Numbered from the stretch's first letter, positions 45,393 to 53,881 are shown. The stretch is DNA of 64,000 bases from Sphingomonadales bacterium (GCA_027486895.1 JAIXOE010000054.1:1-64000), one strand, 5' to 3'. Program-made: numbers and translations. The notes: a model not told the origin generated them from the letters alone.

Positions 45393-47339
45393 ATGGATTT
45401 CAGGGACACTGGCCAAGGGGCCGATGATATGACCGCAATGATGACTGATATGCTTGAAAAAGTTGCTACCGAGGCTGTTAAGGTTGAGGCCGAGACCAAG
45501 CCGGCTGACGATAAGAAAGTCATGTCGAGCAAGACCGTCGACGAGCGCCGTTTCAATGTCGTGACGGATTCGTCGCGTGATGTCCTGCTGACCGAATTTG
45601 GCAAGGATACGCTGCAGGACCGCTATCTGCTTCCGGGCGAGAGCTATCAGGACCTGTTTGCCCGCGTTGCGTCTGCATATGCGGACAATCAGGATCATGC
45701 GCAGCGGCTCTATGATTATATTTCGCGGCTTTGGTTCATGCCAGCTACCCCAGTTCTGTCAAACGGCGGGACTGGCCGTGGTCTTCCCATCAGCTGCTAT
45801 TTGAACAGCGTTGACGATAGCCTGGAGGGTATCGTCAACACATGGAACGAAAATGTTTGGCTCGCATCACGTGGCGGCGGCATCGGCACCTATTGGGGCA
45901 ATGTCCGCGGCATCGGCGAACCTGTTGGATTGAACGGCAAGACCAGCGGTATCATTCCGTTTGTCCGCGTCATGGACAGCCTTACACTCGCCATTTCGCA
46001 AGGCTCGCTGCGTCGTGGTTCGGCTGCCTGCTACCTTGATGTCTCGCATCCTGAAATCGAAGAGTTCCTCGAAATCCGCAAGCCATCGGGCGACTTCAAC
46101 CGCAAGGCGTTGAACCTGCACCATGGCGTGCTGCTGACAGACGAGTTCATGGAAGCTGTGCGTAGCGGCGACGAGTTCAACCTTCGTTCGCCCAAGACCG
46201 GCGAAATCCGCAGCACAATCGATGCGCGCGCTTTGTTCCAGAAGCTGGTTGAAACCCGCCTTGCCACTGGTGAGCCTTACATCATCTTCAGCGACACCGT
46301 GAACAACAGCATGCCAAAGCATCACCGCGATCTTGGTCTGAAAGTGTCGACGTCCAATCTTTGCAGCGAAATCACTTTGCCCACGGGTCGCGACCATTTG
46401 GGTAATGACCGTACTGCGGTCTGCTGCCTTTCATCGCTCAATCTCGAAACTTGGGATGAGTGGAACGGCGACAAGGTCTTCATCGAAGACGTCATGCGCA
46501 TGCTCGACAATGTGCTTCAGGACTTCATTGATCGCGCGCCGGATGAAATGTCGCGCGCCAAATATTCGGCAGGTCGTGAGCGCTCGGTCGGTTTGGGCGT
46601 CATGGGCTATCACAGCTTCCTGCAGTCACGCGGCGTCGGCTTTGAAAGCGCGCTCGCCAAATCGTGGAACATGAAGTTCTTCAAGCACATCCGGGCGCAG
46701 GTTGATGAGGCGTCGATGATGCTCGCCAATGAGCGCGGGGCCTGCCCCGATGCTGAGGAAATGGGCGTAATGGAGCGCTTTTCCTGCAAGATGGCGATTG
46801 CGCCGACCGCGTCGATTTCGATCATCTGCGGCGGCACCAGCGCGTGCATCGAGCCGATCCCGGCCAACATCTACACGCACAAGACGCTCTCGGGCAGCTT
46901 CATCGTGAAGAACCCGTATCTTGAGAAGCTGCTTCAGGAAAAGTCGAAGGATTCGACCAATATCTGGAACAGCATCCTAGAAAAGGGCGGCTCGGTCCAA
47001 CATCTCGACTTCCTCAGCGCTGAGGAAAAGGACACGTTCAAGACCAGCTTTGAAATCGACCAGCGTTGGTTGATCGAACTGGCCGCGGACCGCACGCCTT
47101 ATATCGATCAGGCGACCTCGCTGAACCTGTACATCCCTGCCGATGTGGAAAAATGGGACCTTCTCATGCTCCACTTCCGCGCTTGGGAATTGGGCGTGAA
47201 GTCGCTATATTATCTGCGTTCGAAGAGCATCCAGCGCGCTGGCTTTGCTGGCGGCGTAGAGGCGGACAACACCGCGGAATTGCCCGTGATGGAGCTCGCC
47301 GCGCAAACCGATTATGAAGAGTGCCTCGCCTGCCAATAA
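45393..47339 (+). CDS. nrdA: Class I ribonucleotide reductase, alpha subunit
   Basis: Large subunit that reduces ribonucleotides to deoxyribonucleotides, about 648 residues. Substrate-site cysteines are in GLPISCYLNSVDD and SNLCSEI, and the C-terminal redox shuttle is the CxxC of YEECLACQ. The ATP-cone regulatory domain of E. coli NrdA is absent at the N-terminus. The start is uncertain: ATG 45375, 45393 (MDFRDTGQ) and 45429 (with AAGGGG upstream) are in frame. Followed 58 nt later by nrdB. Confidence 0.93.
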   Translation: MDFRDTGQGADDMTAMMTDMLEKVATEAVKVEAETKPADDKKVMSSKTVDERRFNVVTDSSRDVLLTEFGKDTLQDRYLLPGESYQDLFARVASAYADNQDHAQRLYDYISRLWFMPATPVLSNGGTGRGLPISCYLNSVDDSLEGIVNTWNENVWLASRGGGIGTYWGNVRGIGEPVGLNGKTSGIIPFVRVMDSLTLAISQGSLRRGSAACYLDVSHPEIEEFLEIRKPSGDFNRKALNLHHGVLLTDEFMEAVRSGDEFNLRSPKTGEIRSTIDARALFQKLVETRLATGEPYIIFSDTVNNSMPKHHRDLGLKVSTSNLCSEITLPTGRDHLGNDRTAVCCLSSLNLETWDEWNGDKVFIEDVMRMLDNVLQDFIDRAPDEMSRAKYSAGRERSVGLGVMGYHSFLQSRGVGFESALAKSWNMKFFKHIRAQVDEASMMLANERGACPDAEEMGVMERFSCKMAIAPTASISIICGGTSACIEPIPANIYTHKTLSGSFIVKNPYLEKLLQEKSKDSTNIWNSILEKGGSVQHLDFLSAEEKDTFKTSFEIDQRWLIELAADRTPYIDQATSLNLYIPADVEKWDLLMLHFRAWELGVKSLYYLRSKSIQRAGFAGGVEADNTAELPVMELAAQTDYEECLACQ

Positions 47340-47397
47340 GGCATCCCGAGACACGCAATCACCCTATTTGAACAGTTAAAGACCCAAGGAAACCGAC

Positions 47398-48450
47398 ATG
47401 TCATTGTTAGAAGCACGCAACAGCTACAAGCCCTTTGAATATCCTTGGGCCTATGACTTCTGGAAACGCCAGCAGCAGATCCATTGGTTGCCCGAAGAAG
47501 TGCCATTGGGCGAAGATTGCCGCGATTGGGCGCAGAAGCTTTCGGACCACGAACGCAATCTGCTGACGCAAATCTTCCGCTTCTTCACGCAAGCCGATAT
47601 CGAGGTGCAGAATTGCTACCACGAAAATTACGGCCGCGTGTTCAAGCCGACTGAAGTCAAGATGATGCTGACCGCGTTCTCCAACATGGAAACCGTCCAT
47701 GTCGCGGCGTACAGCCACTTGCTCGACACCATCGGCATGCCCGAAAGCGAATATAGCGCCTTCCTCGAATATGAAGAAATGGCGGCGAAGGTCGATTATA
47801 TCCACCAGTTCGGCGTCGATACCGACGAAGACATTGCCCGCACATTGGCGATGTTCGGCGGCTTTACCGAAGGCTTGCAGCTGTTCGCATCCTTCGCGAT
47901 GCTGATGAACTTCCCGCGCTTCAACAAGATGAAGGGCATGGGGCAAATCGTATCCTGGTCGGTCCGCGATGAATCGCTGCACTGCGAAGGCATCACCAAG
48001 CTGTTCCACGCATTCTGTGCAGAGCGCGGTTGCCTCACCAAGTCGGTGAAGGAAGACATTATCGATTGCTGCCAGAAGGTCGTCCGTCTGGAAGACGCGT
48101 TCATCGACCTCGCGTTCGAAATGGGCCCCGTCCCCGGCATGACCGCCAAGGAAATCAAGCGCTACATCCGCTACATCGCCGATTGGCGTCTGGGCCAGCT
48201 GGGCCTGCCCGCAATCTACATGGTCGAAGACCACCCGCTGCCATGGCTCGCGCCATTGTTGAACGGTGTCGAGCACGCCAACTTCTTCGAAACCCGCGCG
48301 ACCGAGTACAGCAAGGCGTCGACACGTGGCGATTGGGGCCAAGTGTGGAACAGCTTCGACAACCGCAAAAAGAAGATCATCGGCATCGAACCCGCCGCCG
48401 AAAATGACGGCGTGGATATGTTCGAACAAGCTGGGGTTGCTGCGGAATAG
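47398..48450 (+). CDS. nrdB: Class I ribonucleotide reductase, beta subunit
   Basis: Ferritin-like small subunit that houses the metal centre and radical, 350 residues. The carboxylate/histidine ligands are visible in FTQADIEVQNCYHENY, SNMETVHVAAYSH and SVRDESLHCEG. Co-transcribed with nrdA. Together they form the aerobic deoxynucleotide supply; no nrdI or nrdH gene is present, which argues against class Ib. Confidence 0.94.
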   Translation: MSLLEARNSYKPFEYPWAYDFWKRQQQIHWLPEEVPLGEDCRDWAQKLSDHERNLLTQIFRFFTQADIEVQNCYHENYGRVFKPTEVKMMLTAFSNMETVHVAAYSHLLDTIGMPESEYSAFLEYEEMAAKVDYIHQFGVDTDEDIARTLAMFGGFTEGLQLFASFAMLMNFPRFNKMKGMGQIVSWSVRDESLHCEGITKLFHAFCAERGCLTKSVKEDIIDCCQKVVRLEDAFIDLAFEMGPVPGMTAKEIKRYIRYIADWRLGQLGLPAIYMVEDHPLPWLAPLLNGVEHANFFETRATEYSKASTRGDWGQVWNSFDNRKKKIIGIEPAAENDGVDMFEQAGVAAE

Positions 48451-48496
48451 TATTATTCGAGGCGCACGCTGTTCTAATGAGAACTATATAATTTTG

Positions 48497-48537
48497 GAGG
48501 GTTCCAAGCACAAAATCTGCGCTTGGAGCCCTCTCTT
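48497..48537 (+). terminator. Terminator of nrdAB
   Basis: A 13-bp stem (GAGGGTTCCAAGC / GCTTGGAGCCCTC, one G-T pair) about 45 nt after nrdB. The T-run is short. Confidence 0.7.
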
Positions 48538-48685
48538 GTTATTGCTGCCGATAAAATCGGTCTAGCTTGTACAAGATGATAAGGGAGATTTCCTTACCTA
48601 CACCGCAATCTTTGATCTGGCGCAATGTGCGACGGGTCCATTTGGCGCACAACATGGTTATCCCGTTTGAAAAGGAACCATATCG

Positions 48686-48931
48686 ATGTCGCATACACCC
48701 CATGACCTTCATTCTGAATTCCCTGACGCCACCGAAGCGCTGCGCACGCTGAAAACGGACAATGAGCATTTCGGCAAGCTGGCCGCACAATATCATGAGG
48801 TGAACCGCGAAATTCACCGCATCGACAGCGGCATTGAGCCAGCGTCCGATGACCGTACCGAGGAGCTGAAGAAAGAACGGCTGTCGATTCTCGATCAGGT
48901 TGCGGTGATGATCAAGGATGTCACGCCGTGA
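48686..48931 (+). CDS. DUF465 (YdcH-like) small protein
   Basis: An 81-residue, highly charged helical protein matching the DUF465/YdcH family (FGKLAAQYHEVNREIHRID...ELKKERLSILDQVAVMI). It is predicted to form a helical hairpin; its function is unknown. Its stop overlaps the start of the next gene by 4 nt (GTGA), so the two are translationally coupled. Confidence 0.85.
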   Translation: MSHTPHDLHSEFPDATEALRTLKTDNEHFGKLAAQYHEVNREIHRIDSGIEPASDDRTEELKKERLSILDQVAVMIKDVTP

Positions 48932-49248
48932 CCGACACGCCAGCGATCAAGACCGAGCTGCTGCGCAGGCTGACTGAACTGGAGGAACGCGCGGTCCGGA
49001 TTGAAACCGACATGACCGCGCCGATGGCTGCCGATTCCGAGGAGCAAGCAACCGAGGCGGCGGACGATGAACCGCTGACCACCGAAGATGCGATGGTCGG
49101 GCGGGAAATCGCCGCGATCCGCGCTGCCATCGGGCGCATTGACGCCGGGCATTATGGCACGTGCCTGAACTGCGGCGCAAAAATCCCCCCTGCCCGCCTT
49201 GCCGCGATGCCAGAGGCAACATTGTGTATGGATTGCGCCACATCCTAG
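48928..49248 (+). CDS. TraR/DksA-family zinc-finger protein
   Basis: A 106-residue protein with an N-terminal coiled coil and a C-terminal four-cysteine zinc finger (CLNCGAKIPPARLAAMPEATLCMDC; Cys79, 82, 100, 103). It resembles short DksA-like proteins that modulate RNA polymerase. The usual acidic tip of DksA is not obvious. GTG start at 48928, overlapping the DUF465 gene. Confidence 0.88.
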   Translation: MTDTPAIKTELLRRLTELEERAVRIETDMTAPMAADSEEQATEAADDEPLTTEDAMVGREIAAIRAAIGRIDAGHYGTCLNCGAKIPPARLAAMPEATLCMDCATS

Positions 49249-49294
49249 CAACAGGGTGCTTTGACGCCCTGTGCGCTTTGTGCAAGATTTGGCC

Positions 49295-49720
49295 ATGATC
49301 ATTCAGCTTGTCGTTTCGACCATCATGGTGCTGGTCACCGTTGTCATTCACGGCGGCGGGCTTGCGATCCTTGGCCATATGTTGCGCGGCGAGGTTCAGG
49401 TGGAGCGCGCGCATCATGGGCCGGGGCTTTCGCCGCGCACCATGGGATTTACGCTGGCGCTGGTGTGCGCGTTGTTCGTGCTGCACGGTATTGAAATCTG
49501 GCTCTACGCATTTCTGTACGAAGGCATTGGCGCAGTAAAAGACCTTGAAACCGCGGTCTATTTTTCCACGATCAGCTATGCCGGTATTGGTTTTGACGAC
49601 CGCTATATTGACCCCGCATGGCGCCTCGTCGCCGCGATTGAGGGGATTAACGGGCTGTTGTTGCTGGGATGGTCAACCGCGTTCTTTGTGACGATTGTCG
49701 CGCGTCTGGGCCGGCGTTAG
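49295..49720 (+). CDS. Two-TM ion-channel-like membrane protein
   Basis: A 141-residue protein with three hydrophobic segments and a re-entrant P-loop-like region (LETAVYFSTISYAGIGFDDRYIDPAWRLVAAIEGINGLLLLGWSTAFFVTIV) of the Ion_trans_2 type. The selectivity filter TVGYGD of potassium channels is replaced by ISYAGIGFDD, so ion selectivity is unclear. ATG 49295 is used; a GTG at 49271 is possible. Its 3' end lies inside a 30-bp direct repeat. Confidence 0.65.
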   Translation: MIIQLVVSTIMVLVTVVIHGGGLAILGHMLRGEVQVERAHHGPGLSPRTMGFTLALVCALFVLHGIEIWLYAFLYEGIGAVKDLETAVYFSTISYAGIGFDDRYIDPAWRLVAAIEGINGLLLLGWSTAFFVTIVARLGRR

Positions 49721-49743
49721 CACCAGGGACGCCGACCGCTTTC
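49714..49743 (+). repeat. Direct repeat copy 1 (flanks the 48-residue gene)
   Basis: GCGTTAGCACCAGGGACGCCGACCGC... matches 49938-49967 at 27 of 30 positions. It covers the channel-like gene stop codon. In reverse it encodes GRRPWC-stop, the same C-terminus as the thermonuclease gene downstream. Confidence 0.85.
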
Positions 49744-49797
49744 TATTTTGGCAAAAACATGTCAGCTTGTCGCAGTTGAGTTTGGCAGGAGGGTAAG

Positions 49798-49944
49798 ATG
49801 GAAAAGTTCGACAAACGCTTTTTGGGTGCCGGAATTGCTATGGGCGTTGGATATGGTGTCGCCACGGATAACCTTGCAATTGGGCTCGCGCTTGGCGTTG
49901 CCTTGGGCCTTGCGATCGGGCGTTGGCGCGGGTCAAAGCGTTAG
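49798..49944 (+). CDS. Small glycine-zipper-like membrane protein (48 aa)
   Basis: Too short for the ORF track. MEKFDKRFLGAGIAMGVGYG...GLALGVALGLAIGRWRGSKR has a charged N-terminus, one Gly/Ala-rich hydrophobic hairpin or helix with small-residue spacing and a basic tail. AGGAGG stands 4 nt before GTAAG-less spacing to ATG 49798 (AGGAGGGTAAGATG), a strong ribosome-binding site. Function unknown. It is bracketed by 30-bp direct repeats and its stop codon lies in the second copy. Confidence 0.7.
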   Translation: MEKFDKRFLGAGIAMGVGYGVATDNLAIGLALGVALGLAIGRWRGSKR

Positions 49945-49967
49945 CACCAGGGCCGCCGGCCGCCTTC
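49938..49967 (+). repeat. Direct repeat copy 2
   Basis: GCGTTAGCACCAGGGCCGCCGGCCGC..., the partner of 49714-49743. It contains the stop of the 48-residue gene and the genuine 3' end of the thermonuclease gene on the other strand. Confidence 0.85.
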
Positions 49968-50588
49968 ATAATAACGCGCAAGGCCTTCATGCACGAGCAC
50001 AGCGCCAAGGCTTTCCCCGCCGCGCGTTAATATACGCAGCTTGCGTCCGTAGCGGTCTTCGTCGCGGTTGATCGATTGCAGTGTGAACGGTCCGGCATTC
50101 ACAAGCTCCTGCAAGCGCCGTGTCGCGGCCGCGCCCAACTCAGCCTCCGAAGGGCATCGGGGCGGGTGTGTTTCGGGTGTGTCGATGTCGGCAATGCGGA
50201 TTTTGACGCCCCGATAATGCAGCGTGTCGCCATCAACGACGCAATTGGTGCCTCCGCCGCTGTGGCACAGGCCAAAGGCCGCAGATTCGGTATCGGTGGC
50301 GCTGGCGCTGGCGGCAAATGTCGCAACTGATGCCGGAATAGCGACGTCGGGCGCCATTGCCTTCCACACGATCCAAAAACCGAACAGCGGCGTGGTCAGC
50401 ATCAGCAACACAAAGCGCGTATCAAAACTAGGCGCGCTTCTGAAGCGGCGGGCCTTTGGCTTAACATAAGCCGTCCGCTGGACCCATGCCGGCGTGCCAT
50501 AGCGGATCGACGATGGCTCGCGCGGCTCGTCCAGCCCGTCCTTGCGCCGCCCGCGGCCACCTTCAATGATCCGAAAATGTTTTCCCAT
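49941..50588 (-). CDS. Membrane-anchored thermonuclease (SNase-like)
   Basis: A 215-residue protein with a basic cytoplasmic N-terminus, one membrane segment (about 58-78) and a C-terminal staphylococcal-nuclease-like domain (NCVVDGDTLHYRGVKIRIADIDTPE...ELGAAATRRLQELV...DRYGRKLRILTRGGESLGAVLVHEGLARYY). The catalytic Arg, Asp and Glu positions appear in RIADIDTPE and RYGR. It probably degrades nucleic acid in the periplasm. Its last codons (GRRPWC-stop) are duplicated at 49714-49743. Confidence 0.88.
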   Translation of the reverse strand: MGKHFRIIEGGRGRRKDGLDEPREPSSIRYGTPAWVQRTAYVKPKARRFRSAPSFDTRFVLLMLTTPLFGFWIVWKAMAPDVAIPASVATFAASASATDTESAAFGLCHSGGGTNCVVDGDTLHYRGVKIRIADIDTPETHPPRCPSEAELGAAATRRLQELVNAGPFTLQSINRDEDRYGRKLRILTRGGESLGAVLVHEGLARYYEGGRRPWC

Positions 50589-50746
50589 GATACCATGGTT
50601 TACATTTTAGTCCGAACAACCGGTTAATGTCGCGGCGAGTTGATTCAATTTTGGATGCATTACCCAGCAGCGCGCATCAAAAGACCGCCGGGATTGCGCC
50701 CGACGGTCCAAGAATTGATCCGCAGAAGCGGGTCTATTGCGGCGAA

Positions 50747-51358
50747 CTAGAAACGAACGCCCACGCCAACCACGGCTTGATGACGGTCAACGTCGATTTC
50801 ACGGTCGAAATCATCCTGGCCAATGTCGAGATTCTTATAATTCGAATAACGATATTCAGCCTTGATGAAGCCGCTTGGTCCAAACAGGTTAAACTTCTGT
50901 TCAATCCCGGCGCCCAAACGGTAGCCGTCGGCAGTTACGCCATTGTTGAAGATCGTGCCTGCGCCATTATCGAAACGGCCTTCGAACTTCGCATTGGTGT
51001 ATCCACCCTTTGCGTAGATCATGGTCGTTGGTGTCACGGCAAAACCAAGACGCGCGCCGATATACAGATCACGGTCGGTGTTCAGACGGAAGGAATCTCC
51101 AACCGTCACAAGGTCATTCGCGGTTCCCTTAACGTCGGAATCGGCGAATGCACCTTCGATACCGGCAATAACGCCGCCAAGTTGAAAATCATATCCCGCC
51201 GCGATGCCATACATCAAATCGCCTTTGCCTTCGCTGACATCATCATAGCCAACGAGGCCTTCGATATGTGGTCCGGTAAAGGGTGCGGATTCCTGCGCGA
51301 ATGCAGGGGTGGCAAGTGCAGTGGAGAGGAGTGCTGCACCGATTAAAAGTTTACGCAT
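50747..51358 (-). CDS. Outer-membrane beta-barrel protein
   Basis: A 203-residue protein with a signal peptide (MRKLLIGAALLSTALATPAFA-QE) and an eight-strand barrel pattern ending in VGVGVRF with the C-terminal phenylalanine. It belongs to the small OmpA/opacity-porin-like barrel group (porin_4-type). Function unknown. Confidence 0.85.
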   Translation of the reverse strand: MRKLLIGAALLSTALATPAFAQESAPFTGPHIEGLVGYDDVSEGKGDLMYGIAAGYDFQLGGVIAGIEGAFADSDVKGTANDLVTVGDSFRLNTDRDLYIGARLGFAVTPTTMIYAKGGYTNAKFEGRFDNGAGTIFNNGVTADGYRLGAGIEQKFNLFGPSGFIKAEYRYSNYKNLDIGQDDFDREIDVDRHQAVVGVGVRF

Positions 51359-51538
51359 TTTTTGTATCCATTTTCAATCAAACTGACGCCATCATTGTAG
51401 CGCCACTCAACAAACCGAACCGCTGCGGGGATAGTTTCATGAATATAAAACAACGAAGCGCTGTGGTATAATCGCCACAGCAGGCGGGTACACGCCCACG
51501 GCCTTGCCTCCACCAGTGCTTTTCGGCATGGGCTGAAC

Positions 51539-51871
51539 ATGTCCGAACAACAATATCCCGACACCGCCTTCAAAATACTCACAGCCGCGCAATGGGCGCA
51601 GTTTCAAGCGGACGGAGTCTTTCATGGCGCACCTGTCGACCTGGCAGATGGGTATATTCACTTGTCGGCCAAGGATCAGTTGCAAGCGACCTTGGAGAAG
51701 CATTTTGCCGGACAGGCGGACCTGATTATTGCAGAGGTCAATCTGGCATTTCTCGGCGATACCATCATTTGGGAAGTATCGCGCGGTGACGCTCTTTTCC
51801 CGCACATATACGGCCCGTTACCCATCGAAGCGGTCATCGGCCATTTTGACTCAGATCAAAGCATGAAGTGA
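51539..51871 (+). CDS. DUF952 protein
   Basis: A 110-residue cytosolic protein of the DUF952 family (FKILTAAQWAQFQADGVFHGAPVDLADGYIHLSAKDQLQATLEKHF). The fold resembles glutathione-S-transferase-like or ART-like small domains only in databases I cannot check; no function is assigned. Confidence 0.88.
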   Translation: MSEQQYPDTAFKILTAAQWAQFQADGVFHGAPVDLADGYIHLSAKDQLQATLEKHFAGQADLIIAEVNLAFLGDTIIWEVSRGDALFPHIYGPLPIEAVIGHFDSDQSMK

Positions 51872-51912
51872 TTTCGCCGCGCATAAGGGTCTCCTCAACG
51901 AAGGAGCCTGTT

Positions 51913-52017
51913 ATGGACGTTTTTCAAATTCCCGCCGTCGCGTTGTTTACTGGAATGATGATATCCTTTGCTGCGGTGATGATCTTCGTCACCGTCGGAG
52001 ATGCGATTAAACATTAA
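51913..52017 (+). CDS. Small single-pass membrane protein (34 aa)
   Basis: Too short for the ORF track. MDVFQIPAVALFTGMMISFAAVMIFVTVGDAIKH has one membrane segment. AAGGAG ends 6 nt before ATG 51913, an ideal ribosome-binding site, and a hairpin follows the stop. It lies 41 nt after the DUF952 gene. Confidence 0.6.
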   Translation: MDVFQIPAVALFTGMMISFAAVMIFVTVGDAIKH

Positions 52018-52045
52018 GACCCGCCCCCCTTTCAGGGGACGGGTC
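52018..52045 (+). terminator. Hairpin after the 34-aa gene
   Basis: GACCCG-CCCCC / GGGGA-CGGGTC forms a GC-rich stem directly after the stop. No T-run follows, so it may be a stability element. Confidence 0.45.
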
Positions 52046-52097
52046 CTCCGCTCCTTGATGCAGCGATACCGCTGCCTCAGGAAAACTGGGTTAGGGG

Positions 52098-52541
52098 TCA
52101 GTCCTGACCGCGCGACCGGTTGCCATGGCTATCGACATCGTCGGGCTCAAGCGCAGCTTCGCCCAATGTTTCGGGTTCATCGTCGTCGCTGCGTTCGCCG
52201 CGATAGGCGTCCATATCAATCTGTCCGCTGCGTTCCATCTGGTTCATATGGTCGACAACGTCCTGAGTGTCGTCGGCATATATCTGCGCAGGGTTGGTCG
52301 TGCCGCCATGTTCGGACTCACCATTTGGTATGTTGCGCATGGCATCATCCGACACAGTCTGGGCCTGCGCAGCTTCGTCATCCTGTTCGCTGTTAAAATT
52401 CTCGGGCGCTTCCTGCGAGCGATCAACCGGCCGTTCATCGGCATGATCATTGTCGATATCGACACCTGTTGCCGTGACGGCGGCGTCTGTCATAAGCGTG
52501 TTGCCTTTAGGGCGGCTATTGTCGGTTTGGGTCACGGGCAC
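52098..52541 (-). CDS. Acidic hydrophilic protein of unknown function
   Basis: A 147-residue protein with very many Asp, Glu, Asn and Gln residues and no hydrophobic segment, likely disordered. GTG 52541 is the start, preceded by GAGGAAAGG. No family was recognised. The long + strand ORF on the opposite strand (52125..52901) lacks these signals and is treated as a shadow. Confidence 0.65.
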   Translation of the reverse strand: MPVTQTDNSRPKGNTLMTDAAVTATGVDIDNDHADERPVDRSQEAPENFNSEQDDEAAQAQTVSDDAMRNIPNGESEHGGTTNPAQIYADDTQDVVDHMNQMERSGQIDMDAYRGERSDDDEPETLGEAALEPDDVDSHGNRSRGQD

Positions 52542-52601
52542 ATCCTTTCCTCGGTGGGAAGATGCAAACGCCGCTATCGATGTGCTGTTCCAACCAATGG
52601 G

Positions 52602-53306
52602 TCAGACGGGCCAATCAAATGTGAAACGGTTCTCGCGTGCAAAGTTACCATCGCGGTCAAATCGCCGTTCCATGATGACCCCTCCACCCTCGTGGTCAAC
52701 GGCAACCAAGGTACTGCAGCGGGTCCCATAAATGTTGTTGCGGATGAAAATCGGTGGATCGCCGGAAACAGGACATTCCTCGTCCAAAAGAACATCGAAC
52801 AGGTCGACCGGATTGCGCCCTTCACCTTCAAACCAAGCCGCAAGCGCGCTGTTCAATCGATCCTTGCGCGGCCACGGCGCTCCCGCCTCCGCATTGGATA
52901 ATCCATAGATGCCGCTGGGCCGTCTTTCCTGCACCGCATTGGGCCGGTTCGCAATATGCGTCAGGCCTTCCTCATCGGCGAGCACGAGATTGAACGGGCT
53001 AAATGCCTCTACGTTGGTCGGAAGTGCCCCACTTTTTAGCCAGTCCGTGACAAGCGCACCCCGCGACTTTTTGGCAGGGTCCGGGCCATCAGGGTTGCGT
53101 ATGTTGGTGACGACACCAAAACGACCATCGGTGTGCACACCCATCCATGTGCCGCGGGACAATAAATCGCGCCCAGCCAGAATCGATGGCGTATCCGCCC
53201 ATGGGCTTAACGGATCGGAAGCGCGGTCGTGAAATTCATCGCGGTTGCCAATGGCTATAAGCTTCCAACGCGGATGCGTCTCCCATGCAACCGATACTAC
53301 GCACAT
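52602..53306 (-). CDS. NRDE-family protein (TANGO2-like)
   Basis: A 234-residue protein starting MCVVSVAWE at ATG 53306, with Cys2 at the N-terminus as in Ntn-hydrolase-like TANGO2 homologues. The diagnostic GNRDE motif is at 20-24, with GGRDLLS-type (AGRDLLSRGTWMG) and NIRNPDGPDPAKKSRG following. Animal TANGO2 is implicated in haem or lipid handling; the bacterial role is unknown. The start overlaps the end of the SRAP-like gene by 10 nt. Confidence 0.88.
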   Translation of the reverse strand: MCVVSVAWETHPRWKLIAIGNRDEFHDRASDPLSPWADTPSILAGRDLLSRGTWMGVHTDGRFGVVTNIRNPDGPDPAKKSRGALVTDWLKSGALPTNVEAFSPFNLVLADEEGLTHIANRPNAVQERRPSGIYGLSNAEAGAPWPRKDRLNSALAAWFEGEGRNPVDLFDVLLDEECPVSGDPPIFIRNNIYGTRCSTLVAVDHEGGGVIMERRFDRDGNFARENRFTFDWPV

Positions 53307-53857
53307 GTCGTGGGTTCCTTTTGGGTGGGCACGACGAGGCGAGAAGCCTCTTTCCAATCTGCAGTCAGCCACATTTGCTGCTGCGCGCTGTCCAGAATGA
53401 GCGGCGTGCTGCGCTTTTTCGCGGCATCTGATTCATCATCAACGGTGATCATGGCAAAAACCGGCATATCGGTCAGGTCACGCCAAATGCCCGCCATCGC
53501 AAATATGGCTGCGGGACCGCTTTCAGACATCGTTGGTATCTGGCTGCCGATCGACGTCGCCGGAACAAGGCAGCGTAATTCGATATGCCGCAAATTGCCG
53601 ATCCAGAACGGGCTCGCCACATTGCGTACGGAAGTCACCCATTGCACATCGCCCGCTGGCGTCAGGCTGTTGGGGGCGGGATAACCCCACACCATTGGCC
53701 GAATGAAGCGCCGCGAGGTTTTGGAGGAGCGAACAATGACCGGCGCGAATGTACCCGGTCTCGGTTCGCCGCCACCCCATGGGTCAGGACCTTGGTCTGC
53801 AGACAGAGCGTCGGCGATATCGCGGGAGTGCGCGTCAAGACGATATGCGCGCGTCAC
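53297..53857 (-). CDS. Degenerate SRAP (YedK/HMCES-like) paralogue
   Basis: A 186-residue protein with the SRAP fold signature (SVRNVASPFWIGNLRHIELRCLVPAT... AAIFAMAGIWR... STPLILDSAQQQMWLTADW). SRAP enzymes protect abasic sites through Cys2 and use an Asn, a Glu and a His. Here the start is GTG-ACG (MTRAYRLDA) where active members read MC-x-x-Y-R, so Cys2 is Thr; the FxEY glutamate region reads SIGSQ; and the histidine before the MPVIL-like motif is missing (AAKKRSTPLIL). It is therefore probably catalytically dead. It lies between the acetyltransferase-like gene and the NRDE gene. Confidence 0.75.
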   Translation of the reverse strand: MTRAYRLDAHSRDIADALSADQGPDPWGGGEPRPGTFAPVIVRSSKTSRRFIRPMVWGYPAPNSLTPAGDVQWVTSVRNVASPFWIGNLRHIELRCLVPATSIGSQIPTMSESGPAAIFAMAGIWRDLTDMPVFAMITVDDESDAAKKRSTPLILDSAQQQMWLTADWKEASRLVVPTQKEPTTCA

Positions 53858-53881
53858 GCCTGCATTTTTCCGCGCACGCCG

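Noticed and set aside
45161-45698. 178-residue minus-strand ORF in the nrdA leader
   Set aside because: It overlaps nrdA extensively and has no motif or ribosome-binding site.
47407-48429. 340-residue minus-strand ORF antisense to nrdB
   Set aside because: It mirrors the nrdB reading frame in composition; nrdB has complete metal ligands, so this is a shadow ORF.
52125-52901. 258-residue plus-strand ORF
   Set aside because: It runs antisense across the acidic protein and the NRDE gene, both of which have good starts and family or composition support; it has no ribosome-binding site or recognisable motif.
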